DNA of 20,664 nucleotides from contig JAMCYB010000036.1 in the NCBI GenBank assembly GCA_023474385.1, positions 1 through 20,664 of the forward strand, given 5' to 3'. The notes under the pieces were generated by a model that did no database searches, had not been told where the DNA came from, and saw nothing but the letters and a program-made list of their open reading frames with translations. Origin of the DNA: Candidatus Martarchaeota archaeon (GTDB lineage: Archaea > Micrarchaeota > Micrarchaeia > Micrarchaeales > Micrarchaeaceae). Each line of letters opens with the position of its first letter. The first letter of the stretch is position 1. Positions 7,684 to 14,393 of this stretch are shown in pieces. The translations under genes were made by a program, and so were the position numbers.

Positions 7684-8058
7684 ATGGGAAGGAAATTTTC
7701 GAAGGCATCTGCGCTTCTCGAAAAGGCCAGGAACGATTTCGCCATGGCAGAGTCGTACCTGAAGTCGAGGGACTACGCAGCGGCTTCCGCCGCCTATCTT
7801 TCTGTGATAAGGGAGGTGCTGAGCGCGCTTTCAAGGAGCAGGAAGGATGGCCACGAAATTGCCGAAGAGATGGAGAACGAGATGCTGATACCGGAGAATG
7901 TAGCTGATGCAGCAGAAGGCACAGGCGCTGCATACTATGACTCCAGGCAGGCATTCAGCCCGGCGGACAGGGCGCCGAGCATCGACTCAACCATCGAGAA
8001 ACGAGATGCAGCGAAGAGGCTAATTGACTACGTATTTGCATACATGCAGCGCGGCTGA
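7684..8058 (+). CDS. Small helical protein, HEPN-like
   Basis: A 124-residue, mostly helical protein. Residues about 10-45 (LEKARNDFAMAESYLKSRDY, then AAASAAYLSVIREVLSAL) match the helical pattern of HEPN/substrate-binding helical bundles, and the C-terminal helix (DAAKRLIDYVFAYM) fits the last helix of that fold. A clear catalytic RxxxxH motif in the last helices is not seen, so nuclease activity is not supported. TTG (7675) and GTG (7678) are in-frame alternative starts; the ATG is preferred though its GGTG is only 3 nt away. No nucleotidyltransferase partner is adjacent. The HEPN call is tentative. Confidence 0.7.
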   Translation: MGRKFSKASALLEKARNDFAMAESYLKSRDYAAASAAYLSVIREVLSALSRSRKDGHEIAEEMENEMLIPENVADAAEGTGAAYYDSRQAFSPADRAPSIDSTIEKRDAAKRLIDYVFAYMQRG

Positions 8059-8063
8059 AGCAA

Positions 8064-9494
8064 TCAGCCGGCTGTCACGTTTGCGCTAGCCCTAGCACCC
8101 TCCTCCCCTACGACCCTTATGGAGTAAGTCTGATTCACCAGGGGCAGTATGCGTATCGGGCTGCTGCCGAATCCTATCGTGCCGCTGAAGCCGAATGTCT
8201 CGCTGCTGCCGGCACTGAGGTTGTACCCATTCTGGCCATTCTGCTGCCCGTCCTCAAATTCAGCGCTGTCGAAAGGCAGCGAAAGAGTGCCGTTGCCCAG
8301 CACTATGAAGTTGAGAACGTTGTGGTAGTTCATGCTGAAGTTGCCGACCTCATGGAGTATGCCTTCAACGCTCGCATTCGATATGTTAATGTTCCTTATG
8401 TCCTCTAGAACGGAGGCGTTCATCCTGCTCTTGAGCATGTTGCCCAGGTCCTCAATAGACGAGTTCGATAAGTTGCCTATGCCGAACCCGTGAATGTCAG
8501 ATATGTTTATCCCGTGTGCGGAAAGCACTTTGCCCAAACTGGACACAATGCTGCTCATATTGGTCAAGTTGATGCCGCTCAGATTCAGGCTTCCTAGAAG
8601 GGATCCAAGCGATCCAAGGTTGAGCCCACCTGACACGTCACCAAATCCGCCGCTACTGGAATCGAAGCGGGGTGGGGCCTTCCTCACTATCGGCATTGCT
8701 ATGGGCCCTAGCCTGCGCATATACCCAGACAGCATTACGTCCTTGACCATTACCGAGTTGTTCGAGTTGTCCTTGACCGTAACCGAGAAGTCTACGCTCG
8801 TGTTCTGCACGCTTAGCTTGGACTGCGTTATCGTTATATTGGGAGTAAGCCTCTCTATCTCGGCCCTTGCGCTGTTCTCTATCCTCGCCTTTGCACCAAC
8901 ATGCGCCTGCGTGCCATTGAGCGGCAGCCCCTTTATCACCACTCCCCTGAGCGACGGCACAAGCACGAATATTGTCTGATTTGCAGCATATATCTGCAAT
9001 ACCGACGGGTAGAAATCTAGCAGCGCCGTAGGGGATGTTGCATTCATAAGGCTGCTCAGCCTGACAAGCAGCCTGTTGTTCGGCACGCTCACATTGTAAG
9101 TCACATTGCCTATGGTTATCGTAGCTCCGCTTATATTGAGCCTGAGGAGGTCGAAGTTTGCCGTCTTGCTCACCTTGCCCACTCCGACTGTCTGCGTGAG
9201 GTTGGTCAAGTTCATAAGGTTGACAGAGCCAGAAGCGTTGAGCGACACGAACCCTGTGCTGTTGGACTTGCCTGCAGTGTGCAGCTCTATATTTGAATAA
9301 TAAAGAAATAGGGCCTGCGTGCCATTGGGCACTGCCGGAGGGTCGGTAAGCTGGACCATCACGGTGCTGTTCGCAGACGATGGCACTGTAGTAGTTACCG
9401 GAACGCTGACAGAAGGCACAAGGGCCTTGTATGCAACCGCAGCAATCGCTATGACTATTATTATACCTATCGCGTAAGCCAATCCTTTGTTCAT
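8064..9494 (-). CDS. DUF4382-like anchored surface protein
   Basis: A 476-residue protein. The start at 9494 is preferred over an in-frame ATG at 9515 because the TATA box (CTTTTATAG, about 9522-9530) predicts transcription from near 9498, downstream of the longer start. MNKGLAYAIG opens a single N-terminal membrane segment, followed by a Thr/Ser/Pro stretch and a domain resembling DUF4382 (VQLTDPPAVPNGTQALFLYY, later FDLLRLNISG). The middle contains a low-complexity Gly/Leu/Ser/Asn run (GSLGSLLGSLNLSGINLTN). The C-terminal part is again beta-rich. Very many N-x-S/T sequons suggest heavy N-glycosylation on the cell surface. Ligand and role are unknown. It is the last GC-rich gene before the island. 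Confidence 0.8.
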   Translation of the reverse strand: MNKGLAYAIGIIIVIAIAAVAYKALVPSVSVPVTTTVPSSANSTVMVQLTDPPAVPNGTQALFLYYSNIELHTAGKSNSTGFVSLNASGSVNLMNLTNLTQTVGVGKVSKTANFDLLRLNISGATITIGNVTYNVSVPNNRLLVRLSSLMNATSPTALLDFYPSVLQIYAANQTIFVLVPSLRGVVIKGLPLNGTQAHVGAKARIENSARAEIERLTPNITITQSKLSVQNTSVDFSVTVKDNSNNSVMVKDVMLSGYMRRLGPIAMPIVRKAPPRFDSSSGGFGDVSGGLNLGSLGSLLGSLNLSGINLTNMSSIVSSLGKVLSAHGINISDIHGFGIGNLSNSSIEDLGNMLKSRMNASVLEDIRNINISNASVEGILHEVGNFSMNYHNVLNFIVLGNGTLSLPFDSAEFEDGQQNGQNGYNLSAGSSETFGFSGTIGFGSSPIRILPLVNQTYSIRVVGEEGARASANVTAG

Positions 9495-9530
9495 GCAATC
9501 ATAAATATTCCGCATCTAAGCTATAAAAGC

Positions 9531-9568
9531 TTTCTGCCCGCGTGGGCTTTGCTAAATAATTATCGTTT
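9531..9568 (+). repeat. Left boundary inverted repeat with hairpin
   Basis: The inner 24 bp (9545-9568, starting GGCTTTGCTAAATAATT) are identical to the reverse complement of 17559-17582. Outward the match continues with a GC-rich hairpin (GCCC, loop, GGGC at 9536-9547) that differs from the right copy by a 3-bp gap and a few changes. The repeat ends close to the TATA box of the outward-facing DUF4382-like gene. Confidence 0.85.
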
Positions 9569-9575
9569 TTGAACG

Positions 9576-9637
9576 AATATATTAGCACACGCAATAATTT
9601 ATTAGCAGACGCATACTTCCGCTAATTCTTATCGTTT
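9576..9637 (+). repeat. Subterminal iterons, left end
   Basis: Two direct copies of an AAT(A/T)TATTAGCA(C/G)A iteron lie at 9576-9589 and 9596-9609, exactly 20 bp apart. They are followed by GCTAATTCTTATCGTTT (9621-9637), a degenerate copy of the inner part of the boundary repeat. The 15 bases at 9595-9609 recur exactly at 17527-17541. The array also serves as the upstream region of the zinc-ribbon gene. Confidence 0.65.
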
Positions 9638-9675
9638 AATATTAACTCCTGCAAATAAAATACTGCGGTGAAACT

Positions 9676-10029
9676 ATGGTCAAGCCAATCAAGGATTCGG
9701 AACGCATTATTGTCGGCTGGGGAAACGACAAGAACGGAAGACGCTGTTTCTTTATATCCCATAAAGAGATGCCAGAAACCTATGGAAATCCCATAACAAG
9801 CGACCCTAAAGACTTGGAAAGAAAAATGACAGAAGTAGCAGACAGGGTAGATTCAATAAGGAAAAGTAGAAGAAACATCAAAACAACAAAGATAAATGAA
9901 TATGAAGAAGGTCAGAAGATTAAATGCTGGGCCTGCTCTGATACATACGATAAAGAAGAAACTATGGAGTATGACGCTAAAGATAAAGTTTTCAGATGCT
10001 CAAGGTGTGGCTCTGAACTGCGTGCCTAA
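9676..10029 (+). CDS. Zinc-ribbon protein of unknown function
   Basis: A 117-residue protein with GGTGA 4 nt before the ATG. The first 60 residues contain no known domain that I recognise (RIIVGWGNDKNGRRCFFIS resembles a short beta hairpin unit). A basic linker (RKSRRNIKTTKINEYEEG) is followed by a C-terminal zinc ribbon with CWAC and CSRC pairs about 20 residues apart. It may bind DNA or RNA, or be an accessory protein of the neighbouring transposon; neither is shown. Its stop overlaps the stop of the convergent transposase pseudogene (10026-10029). Confidence 0.75.
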   Translation: MVKPIKDSERIIVGWGNDKNGRRCFFISHKEMPETYGNPITSDPKDLERKMTEVADRVDSIRKSRRNIKTTKINEYEEGQKIKCWACSDTYDKEETMEYDAKDKVFRCSRCGSELRA

Positions 10030-11252
10030 TTTATGGCAAGCAGATTAGGCTCTACCTTTAGTTCATACATCGCACTTATCAAGACAGTAATATTGTAGGC
10101 TATCCGCTTACAATAGACCTCATTAACCTGCGCTATGAAGTTCTTTGACTTTATGCAGTCCCCTAACTTGAACTTGACCACCATGAATGTAGATTCTACA
10201 TTAGGTCTTGAATGATAGTGTGTCAGAAATTCCTCTTGATTCAGTTGGAAGTAGTGATACATCTTTTTCCACATGATGCTACCCTTCGGCTTTGCAGTCG
10301 CATTAACCTTGAACGGTATGTAAGGGACTGCTCCAACTTTGTCTATGCAGTCAAGGTTATCCCTGCTTGAATATGCCTTATCTGCGCTTATCTCATCCAT
10401 CGTGAAGCCGTTGTTATGCGTGGTCTCAACGAGTGGTATCAGTTGAGGGCAGTCTGCACTATCTCCATTAAGGATTATTGCGTCCGTTATCACATTTGTT
10501 GTATTGCCTACTATGGCATGGCACTTTATCCACTTGTGCTGTTTCTTTGTGTGATGTTTCTCCTTGCAGTATTAGTTGAACTGGGTAGTCCTAAATCCTG
10601 TGCTGTCTGGGCTGAACTTCGTCTCTATCGAGCGAAGGGGCATAGCTGTAATATGCAGTAGCCCTCTAAGGACAGGGGTTATCTCTGGGTCGTTTAGGAG
10701 CATGTTTATCACGTTGTAGTTAGGGGCTTTAGTTATCTGCCCCTTTTCTTGCGCTTCCTCATATTCCGAGTGCGCCCTTCTGCTTGACTTCATGGAATAG
10801 ACCTTTTCTATCGCACAAAACAGGGCTTCGTTCCGAGGGGTTGCAGGTCTTCCCGTTGTTGCTCTTATCGGCTCTGGCACATTAGCGACCAAATCCTTCA
10901 GTAGTTCGTTAAAGTGCCTTCCCTATTCTACTTGCGCCTTTGTGTAGTTAGCCCAATCTTGCGGATAGGTTTTGCGGACTGTCTTAGTCTCGGTTATCGT
11001 GCCGTCCTTGTTTATGATCTTTGTGAGCGTTATCTCTACTGCGAATATGTGCTTGCATTTCAGCCCTCTTTCCACGAAGTCGGGGCAGTTGCACACGGAC
11101 TTGTCTATCCTCAACATTACCTCATAGGTCTTGTTGCTGCTCTGCGAAGGGACGCTCCACTTATAGCCGTTCAGCTTCACATTGCCGTTCTTGGCTACCT
11201 CCATGCCCTTCTGCTTCCTTATCTGCAACATTTCTTGGATTTGCATATACAT
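10026..11252 (-). pseudogene. SWIM-domain DDE transposase, two in-frame stops
   Basis: A single 409-codon frame is interrupted only by TAG at 10923-10925 and TAA at 10572-10574; there is no frameshift. Part 1 carries a SWIM zinc finger (CNCPDFVERGLKCKH). Part 2 ends in PDSTGFRTTQFN, holding the first catalytic Asp. Part 3 has the second Asp in ISADKAYSSR and the Glu in RPNVESTF, completing a DDE triad of the IS4/IS5 (DDE_Tnp_1) fold. After the TAA the frame continues YCKEKHHTKKQHKWIK, a region usually continuous with the first Asp motif. The likely start is either ATG at 11252 or the in-frame ATG at 11246, which has GAAGGT at better spacing. I could not identify terminal inverted repeats. Confidence 0.85.
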
Positions 11253-11255
11253 ACC

Positions 11256-11348
11256 TTCTTATTAGAATATAGACGTTAAGATATATAACTTGCTACGCTC
11301 TTATTAGAATAGCGAAGGGTTTATATACCTTTCTTATTAGAAGGTATA
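11256..11348. promoter_or_regulatory. Divergent promoter with three TCTTATTAGAA repeats
   Basis: The 11-mer TCTTATTAGAA occurs three times in the same orientation, starting at 11257, 11299 and 11332. The third copy is enclosed by perfect 8-bp arms TATACCTT (11324-11331) and AAGGTATA (11341-11348). TATA boxes: GTTATATATC on the minus strand (about 11279-11288) for the transposase, and TTTATATAC on the plus strand (about 11320-11328) for the 62-residue gene. Copies 1 and 3 fall at the predicted start sites of the two divergent transcripts, the usual place for a repressor. Confidence 0.6.
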
Positions 11349-11358
11349 GGGTAATTTT

Positions 11359-11547
11359 ATGAAGCAAATAGGCACTTACAGGGTCAAGGTGAGTTCTGGG
11401 ACGGACAAAAAGAAGCTATCTGATGGCACTATCAAGGAATACCGATACGGCATGATAACAGTAAGGACGCCTCTGCTCACAAATTTCATAGGCAAGGACG
11501 TTATGATACGGGTCTTTGATGAAGCCACTACAAGAAAGAAAACGTAA
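11359..11547 (+). CDS. Small beta-rich protein, possibly transposon-encoded
   Basis: A 62-residue basic protein with a very short leader after the repeat-containing promoter. It is mainly beta strand (GTYRVKVSSG, YRYGMITVRT), and ends FIGKDVMIRVFDE, which resembles the last strand pair of AbrB-like or DUF2080-type small transposon proteins. That resemblance is weak. It is followed by a small ribbon-helix-helix gene, and the two could act together in regulating the element. It could be the protein that binds the TCTTATTAGAA repeats in front of it. Confidence 0.55.
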   Translation: MKQIGTYRVKVSSGTDKKKLSDGTIKEYRYGMITVRTPLLTNFIGKDVMIRVFDEATTRKKT

Positions 11548-11550
11548 CAT

Positions 11551-11626
11551 TTATTACTTTATTACTTACATTATTATAGAAAACCCATGAAGTTTGTAAT
11601 AAAGTAATAATTAAAAAGGGTAATAA
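11551..11626. promoter_or_regulatory. Array of GTAATAA operators / 15-bp inverted repeat
   Basis: A perfect 15-bp inverted repeat (11551-11565 and 11596-11610, 30-bp spacer) is made of tandem heptamers. GTAATAA occurs at 11596, 11604 and 11620 on the plus strand and as TTATTAC at 11551 and 11559. Spacing within each arm is 8 bp. The last copy lies 2 bp before the start codon of the ribbon-helix-helix gene, so the array probably controls that gene. The hairpin could also terminate the preceding gene's transcript. Confidence 0.6.
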
Positions 11627-11628
11627 AT

Positions 11629-11775
11629 ATGACAAAAAAAGAGACTGTGAGCATAAGGATGGATGGCACAATATGGAAGCAGGTAAAATTACTTGCTGTC
11701 GAAAAAGACATGAAGATAAGCGACTTAGTGGAAACCTTACTGCTGAACGCCATACGGGAATTGAAAGGGCGATAA
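11629..11775 (+). CDS. Ribbon-helix-helix DNA-binding protein (48 aa)
   Basis: A 48-residue protein: a short beta strand (ETVSIRMDGTIW), helix 1 (KQVKLLAVEKDM), then SDLVETLLLNAIRELKGR as helix 2, the layout of CopG/Arc/ParD-type ribbon-helix-helix repressors. There is no C-terminal extension for toxin binding, so a plain repressor is likelier than an antitoxin. The GTAATAA array directly upstream is the natural candidate operator (autoregulation is inferred). It lies 41 bp before the TGT-fold gene and could regulate that too. Confidence 0.8.
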   Translation: MTKKETVSIRMDGTIWKQVKLLAVEKDMKISDLVETLLLNAIRELKGR

Positions 11776-11816
11776 CCTTTTATACTTTAGCATCTTAACT
11801 ACTGGAAGTGATTAGG

Positions 11817-13028
11817 ATGGAAAACATAGAATGGGAGTATTCCGATAATGATTCTCTCGCAAGGGTCAGCAAACTTACGGTCGATTCCAAGAGGGTGGAG
11901 GGGCCTTTCCACGCTACTACACGGAGAGACGACGACATATATCAGGGTGTAGTCGGTAGCAATAGAAGAGAAAACATGATTAATATAGTTCCAGAGGCGT
12001 TGAGCAAAACAACACTTGATGCGGTGGGTAACAGTATAGACACGGGGAACACGCTCATAGGCAGATTGACCCAAAAGAAATCTGGTAAAACGGGAGACAT
12101 AAACATTGTATATACTCGCATACCCAAAAAATATGAAGTAAAGGTGGGTAAAAAGAAAATGTATTACTCAATACCTACAATAGACCAGTTGCAGATAACT
12201 TCACTTGTGGATGTGTCCTTACGGTGCGATACTGATATTGTGATACCACCAATCCCTAATGCAATAACTTCTTTTGACCATTTTAAGGACATTCTGAACA
12301 GAACCAACAACCAAATACAAACTTTCAAGAAAAAAGAGAAGCCGATTATGGGCTACATACCGAGCATAGACGACCGTCCGCTCGTGATAAAGATGATTGA
12401 TGAATATCTAAAGAAAGACTACGATTGTAAGATTTTTGGTGTGGACTATAGTGGTTCTCCAAGTGCCCCACAACTCATGATGACAGTAGTAGGTACATTA
12501 AGAGAGAGGCTTAAGGTGCGAAAGACTGTTGAAGAATACTATTTGCATGTATTCAACGCTGCAACCGCCAAAAAGTCAGAGAAGGATATAACTCCAGTAA
12601 CGAACTGGCTTACTCATCTCTATGGGGTAGATTCTGTTAGTGGAACGATTTGGGGTGGAGGGGCCGAAACGCCAGAGACGATGGAAGAAAAACTGGCGCA
12701 GAAACAGAAGCAGATTGATGGTACTCGTTACATAGTTAGAGATGATTACGGTGCTTACAAAAAAGCAGCCATACATAAGATAACCTGTAGGTGTCATGTC
12801 TGCTCAAAATATGGGGTAAATGAGCTTTACGACCAATCAAATTACTTTAGGCGGATAAAAGCGCATAATATAGATAGCTACAAGGAGGAATATGTAGAGA
12901 TAGGAGAGAAAATCCGTAAAGCGGACAAAAAGCTGGTTCCGTATATTGACACAAAAGCACAGGCTGTAAATGATGCAAGGCGGATTATGTCAGATATTAA
13001 TGAGATACGGGCAAGGACTGGAACATAG
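11817..13028 (+). CDS. tRNA-guanine transglycosylase-fold protein (DpdA-like candidate)
   Basis: A 403-residue protein. The ATG at 11817 is chosen because the in-frame GTG at 11808 lies in the GTGA ribosome binding site; a TATA box (TTTTATACTT, about 11778-11787) fits a short leader. The C-terminus carries the TGT zinc site: C324, C326, C329 (CRCHVCSKYGVNEL) and H350 (IKAHN), the family's CxCxxC...H pattern with the archaeal CxCPVCSKYTxxEL flavour. VDSVS (271-275) aligns with FDSAS of archaeal TGT, making D272 the candidate nucleophile; IMGYIPS (177-183) and GVDYSG fit earlier barrel strands. The PUA domain of archaeal tRNA enzymes is absent. Set among DNA methyltransferases in an island, it may exchange guanine for a 7-deazaguanine in DNA, like DpdA. 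No preQ0 synthesis genes are in the window. Fold likely; DNA substrate is inference. Confidence 0.7.
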   Translation: MENIEWEYSDNDSLARVSKLTVDSKRVEGPFHATTRRDDDIYQGVVGSNRRENMINIVPEALSKTTLDAVGNSIDTGNTLIGRLTQKKSGKTGDINIVYTRIPKKYEVKVGKKKMYYSIPTIDQLQITSLVDVSLRCDTDIVIPPIPNAITSFDHFKDILNRTNNQIQTFKKKEKPIMGYIPSIDDRPLVIKMIDEYLKKDYDCKIFGVDYSGSPSAPQLMMTVVGTLRERLKVRKTVEEYYLHVFNAATAKKSEKDITPVTNWLTHLYGVDSVSGTIWGGGAETPETMEEKLAQKQKQIDGTRYIVRDDYGAYKKAAIHKITCRCHVCSKYGVNELYDQSNYFRRIKAHNIDSYKEEYVEIGEKIRKADKKLVPYIDTKAQAVNDARRIMSDINEIRARTGT

Positions 13029-13192
13029 GCTGATGATATGCAAAACCATATAAACTTGAAGCCTCATAACGAGATTAGCAAAATGCGTTATTGGCTACGC
13101 TCTATAAGACGCCATAGTTTTCTGAGGTTTTTAGGTAGCACTTCCACACATGTTGCGAGCATAAGCTATGCGTCTTTTGTTGGTGTATCTGT
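13029..13192 (+). promoter_or_regulatory. Leader region of the methyltransferase operon
   Basis: This gap holds candidate TATA boxes (CCATATAAAC near 13047, TCTATAAGA near 13101), a 6-bp dyad ATAACG/CGTTAT (13066-13071, 13086-13091) flanking ATTAGCA, and GGTG 7 nt before the methyltransferase ATG. A 52-codon open frame (13038-13196) also spans it and overlaps the ATG as ATGA, but its product looks like no known protein. Confidence 0.35.
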
Positions 13193-14380
13193 ATGACCGA
13201 TAATCCCAATAGGAGAGCTGGAAATGTTGTTGATTTGTTCTGCGGAGCTGGAGGCCTCAGCAAAGGATTTGAACTTGCAGGATACAGAATAATAGCAGGT
13301 CTGGATTTTGATAAAACATCAGTTGAGACATTCGGATTCAATTTTCCAGATGCAGTTTCTATATGTGCTGATATAAAATCAATAAGGCCAGAGCAGTTTT
13401 TAGAAAGACTGAAGGAAAAGAAAGTTGATGTTGTAGTAGGAGGGCCGCCATGTCAGGGATTCAGTACGGCCAACAGGCAGCAGAAATTCATAGACGACCC
13501 AAGAAACATACTCTACAAATATTTCGTTGAATACGTCAGTTTCATAAAGCCAGAAATCTTCGTAATGGAAAATGTAGCAGGAATGGAAAAGAAAGTAAAT
13601 GAGATTGAGAAGGATTTTTCTGACATAGGATACCTTGTAGGATACGGAATAATGAATGCCTCAGAATACGGGATACCACAGAACAGAAAAAGGCTGTTTT
13701 TCATAGGAATAAAAGATTCTGATGGGCATGGATTCAAGACCCTAAACAATATATTCTCAGTATTAGAATCGGAAAAGTCTGGAAAAATAGTTCCTCTGAA
13801 AGATGCTCTATGGGGCCTTAGGAAAATAACCCCGATAGCAAAAAAGAACGCAACATATACAGAATCAAATACGCACGGGCTTACTGAGGACACAATACAG
13901 GCAGATACTGAACCGCCAGAGTATATTCTGAAGATAAATCACGGTTCTGCCCCGAAGGCTGTATATAACCATAAAGCACGATACAATAATGAAAGAGATA
14001 TTGAGATATTCAGAAGGCTGCCTCAAGGTGGAAAATCAGACCATCCGTCAATACAGGATATTATGCCGTATAAGAGACGGAGTAATATTTTCAAGGATAA
14101 ATTCTACAAGCTGATTGCAGACAGGCCGTGTAAGACCATAACATCACACATGAAATTTGATTGCAATATGTATATTCATCCTTTCCAGAACAGAGGATTA
14201 ACACCAAGAGAGGCAGCGAGAGTCCAGAGTTTTCCAGACAGCTACAGGTTTATTGGCTCTCTGTCAAACTGGTATAGCCAGATAGGAAATGCTGTTCCGC
14301 CGCAGCTTGCTTTTGCCATAGCTGCAGCAGTCAGAACTGTTGCTGCAAAAGGAAAGATACATATAAAAGATTTGGTTTGA
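13193..14380 (+). CDS. DNA (cytosine-5) methyltransferase, first of pair
   Basis: A 395-residue enzyme that transfers a methyl group from S-adenosylmethionine to C5 of cytosine in a specific DNA site. All main motifs are present in order: motif I VVDLFCGAGGLSKGFE (12-27), motif IV GGPPCQGFST with nucleophile C87, motif VI MENVAG (E126), motif VIII QNRKRLFFIG (163-172), a variable target-recognition region (about 190-320), motif IX around LTPREAARVQSFP, and motif X GNAVPPQLA. Length is normal. The second methyltransferase starts 13 nt after its stop, so the pair is an operon. Two C5 enzymes beside one nuclease often mean an asymmetric recognition site with one enzyme per strand. Confidence 0.95.
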   Translation: MTDNPNRRAGNVVDLFCGAGGLSKGFELAGYRIIAGLDFDKTSVETFGFNFPDAVSICADIKSIRPEQFLERLKEKKVDVVVGGPPCQGFSTANRQQKFIDDPRNILYKYFVEYVSFIKPEIFVMENVAGMEKKVNEIEKDFSDIGYLVGYGIMNASEYGIPQNRKRLFFIGIKDSDGHGFKTLNNIFSVLESEKSGKIVPLKDALWGLRKITPIAKKNATYTESNTHGLTEDTIQADTEPPEYILKINHGSAPKAVYNHKARYNNERDIEIFRRLPQGGKSDHPSIQDIMPYKRRSNIFKDKFYKLIADRPCKTITSHMKFDCNMYIHPFQNRGLTPREAARVQSFPDSYRFIGSLSNWYSQIGNAVPPQLAFAIAAAVRTVAAKGKIHIKDLV

Positions 14381-14393
14381 TATAGGTGAGTGT

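Noticed and set aside
7526..7954. Minus-strand open frame of 142 codons across the kinase start and HEPN-like gene
   Set aside because: Antisense shadow: Arg/Ser/Pro-rich, no family, and covers two better-supported genes.
8653..9498. Minus-strand open frame of 281 codons inside the DUF4382-like gene
   Set aside because: Gln/Arg/Ala/Cys-rich product typical of an alternative-frame shadow; the main frame has a membrane anchor and family resemblance.
10024..10050. 7-bp inverted repeat GCCTAAT/ATTAGGC across the convergent stops
   Set aside because: Could be a bidirectional terminator, but the short arms within AT-rich sequence may be chance and no T-run follows.
13094..13103. GCTACGCTCT shared with 11292-11301
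   Set aside because: A 10-base match between two promoter regions is suggestive, but a single pair is too weak to call a regulatory motif.
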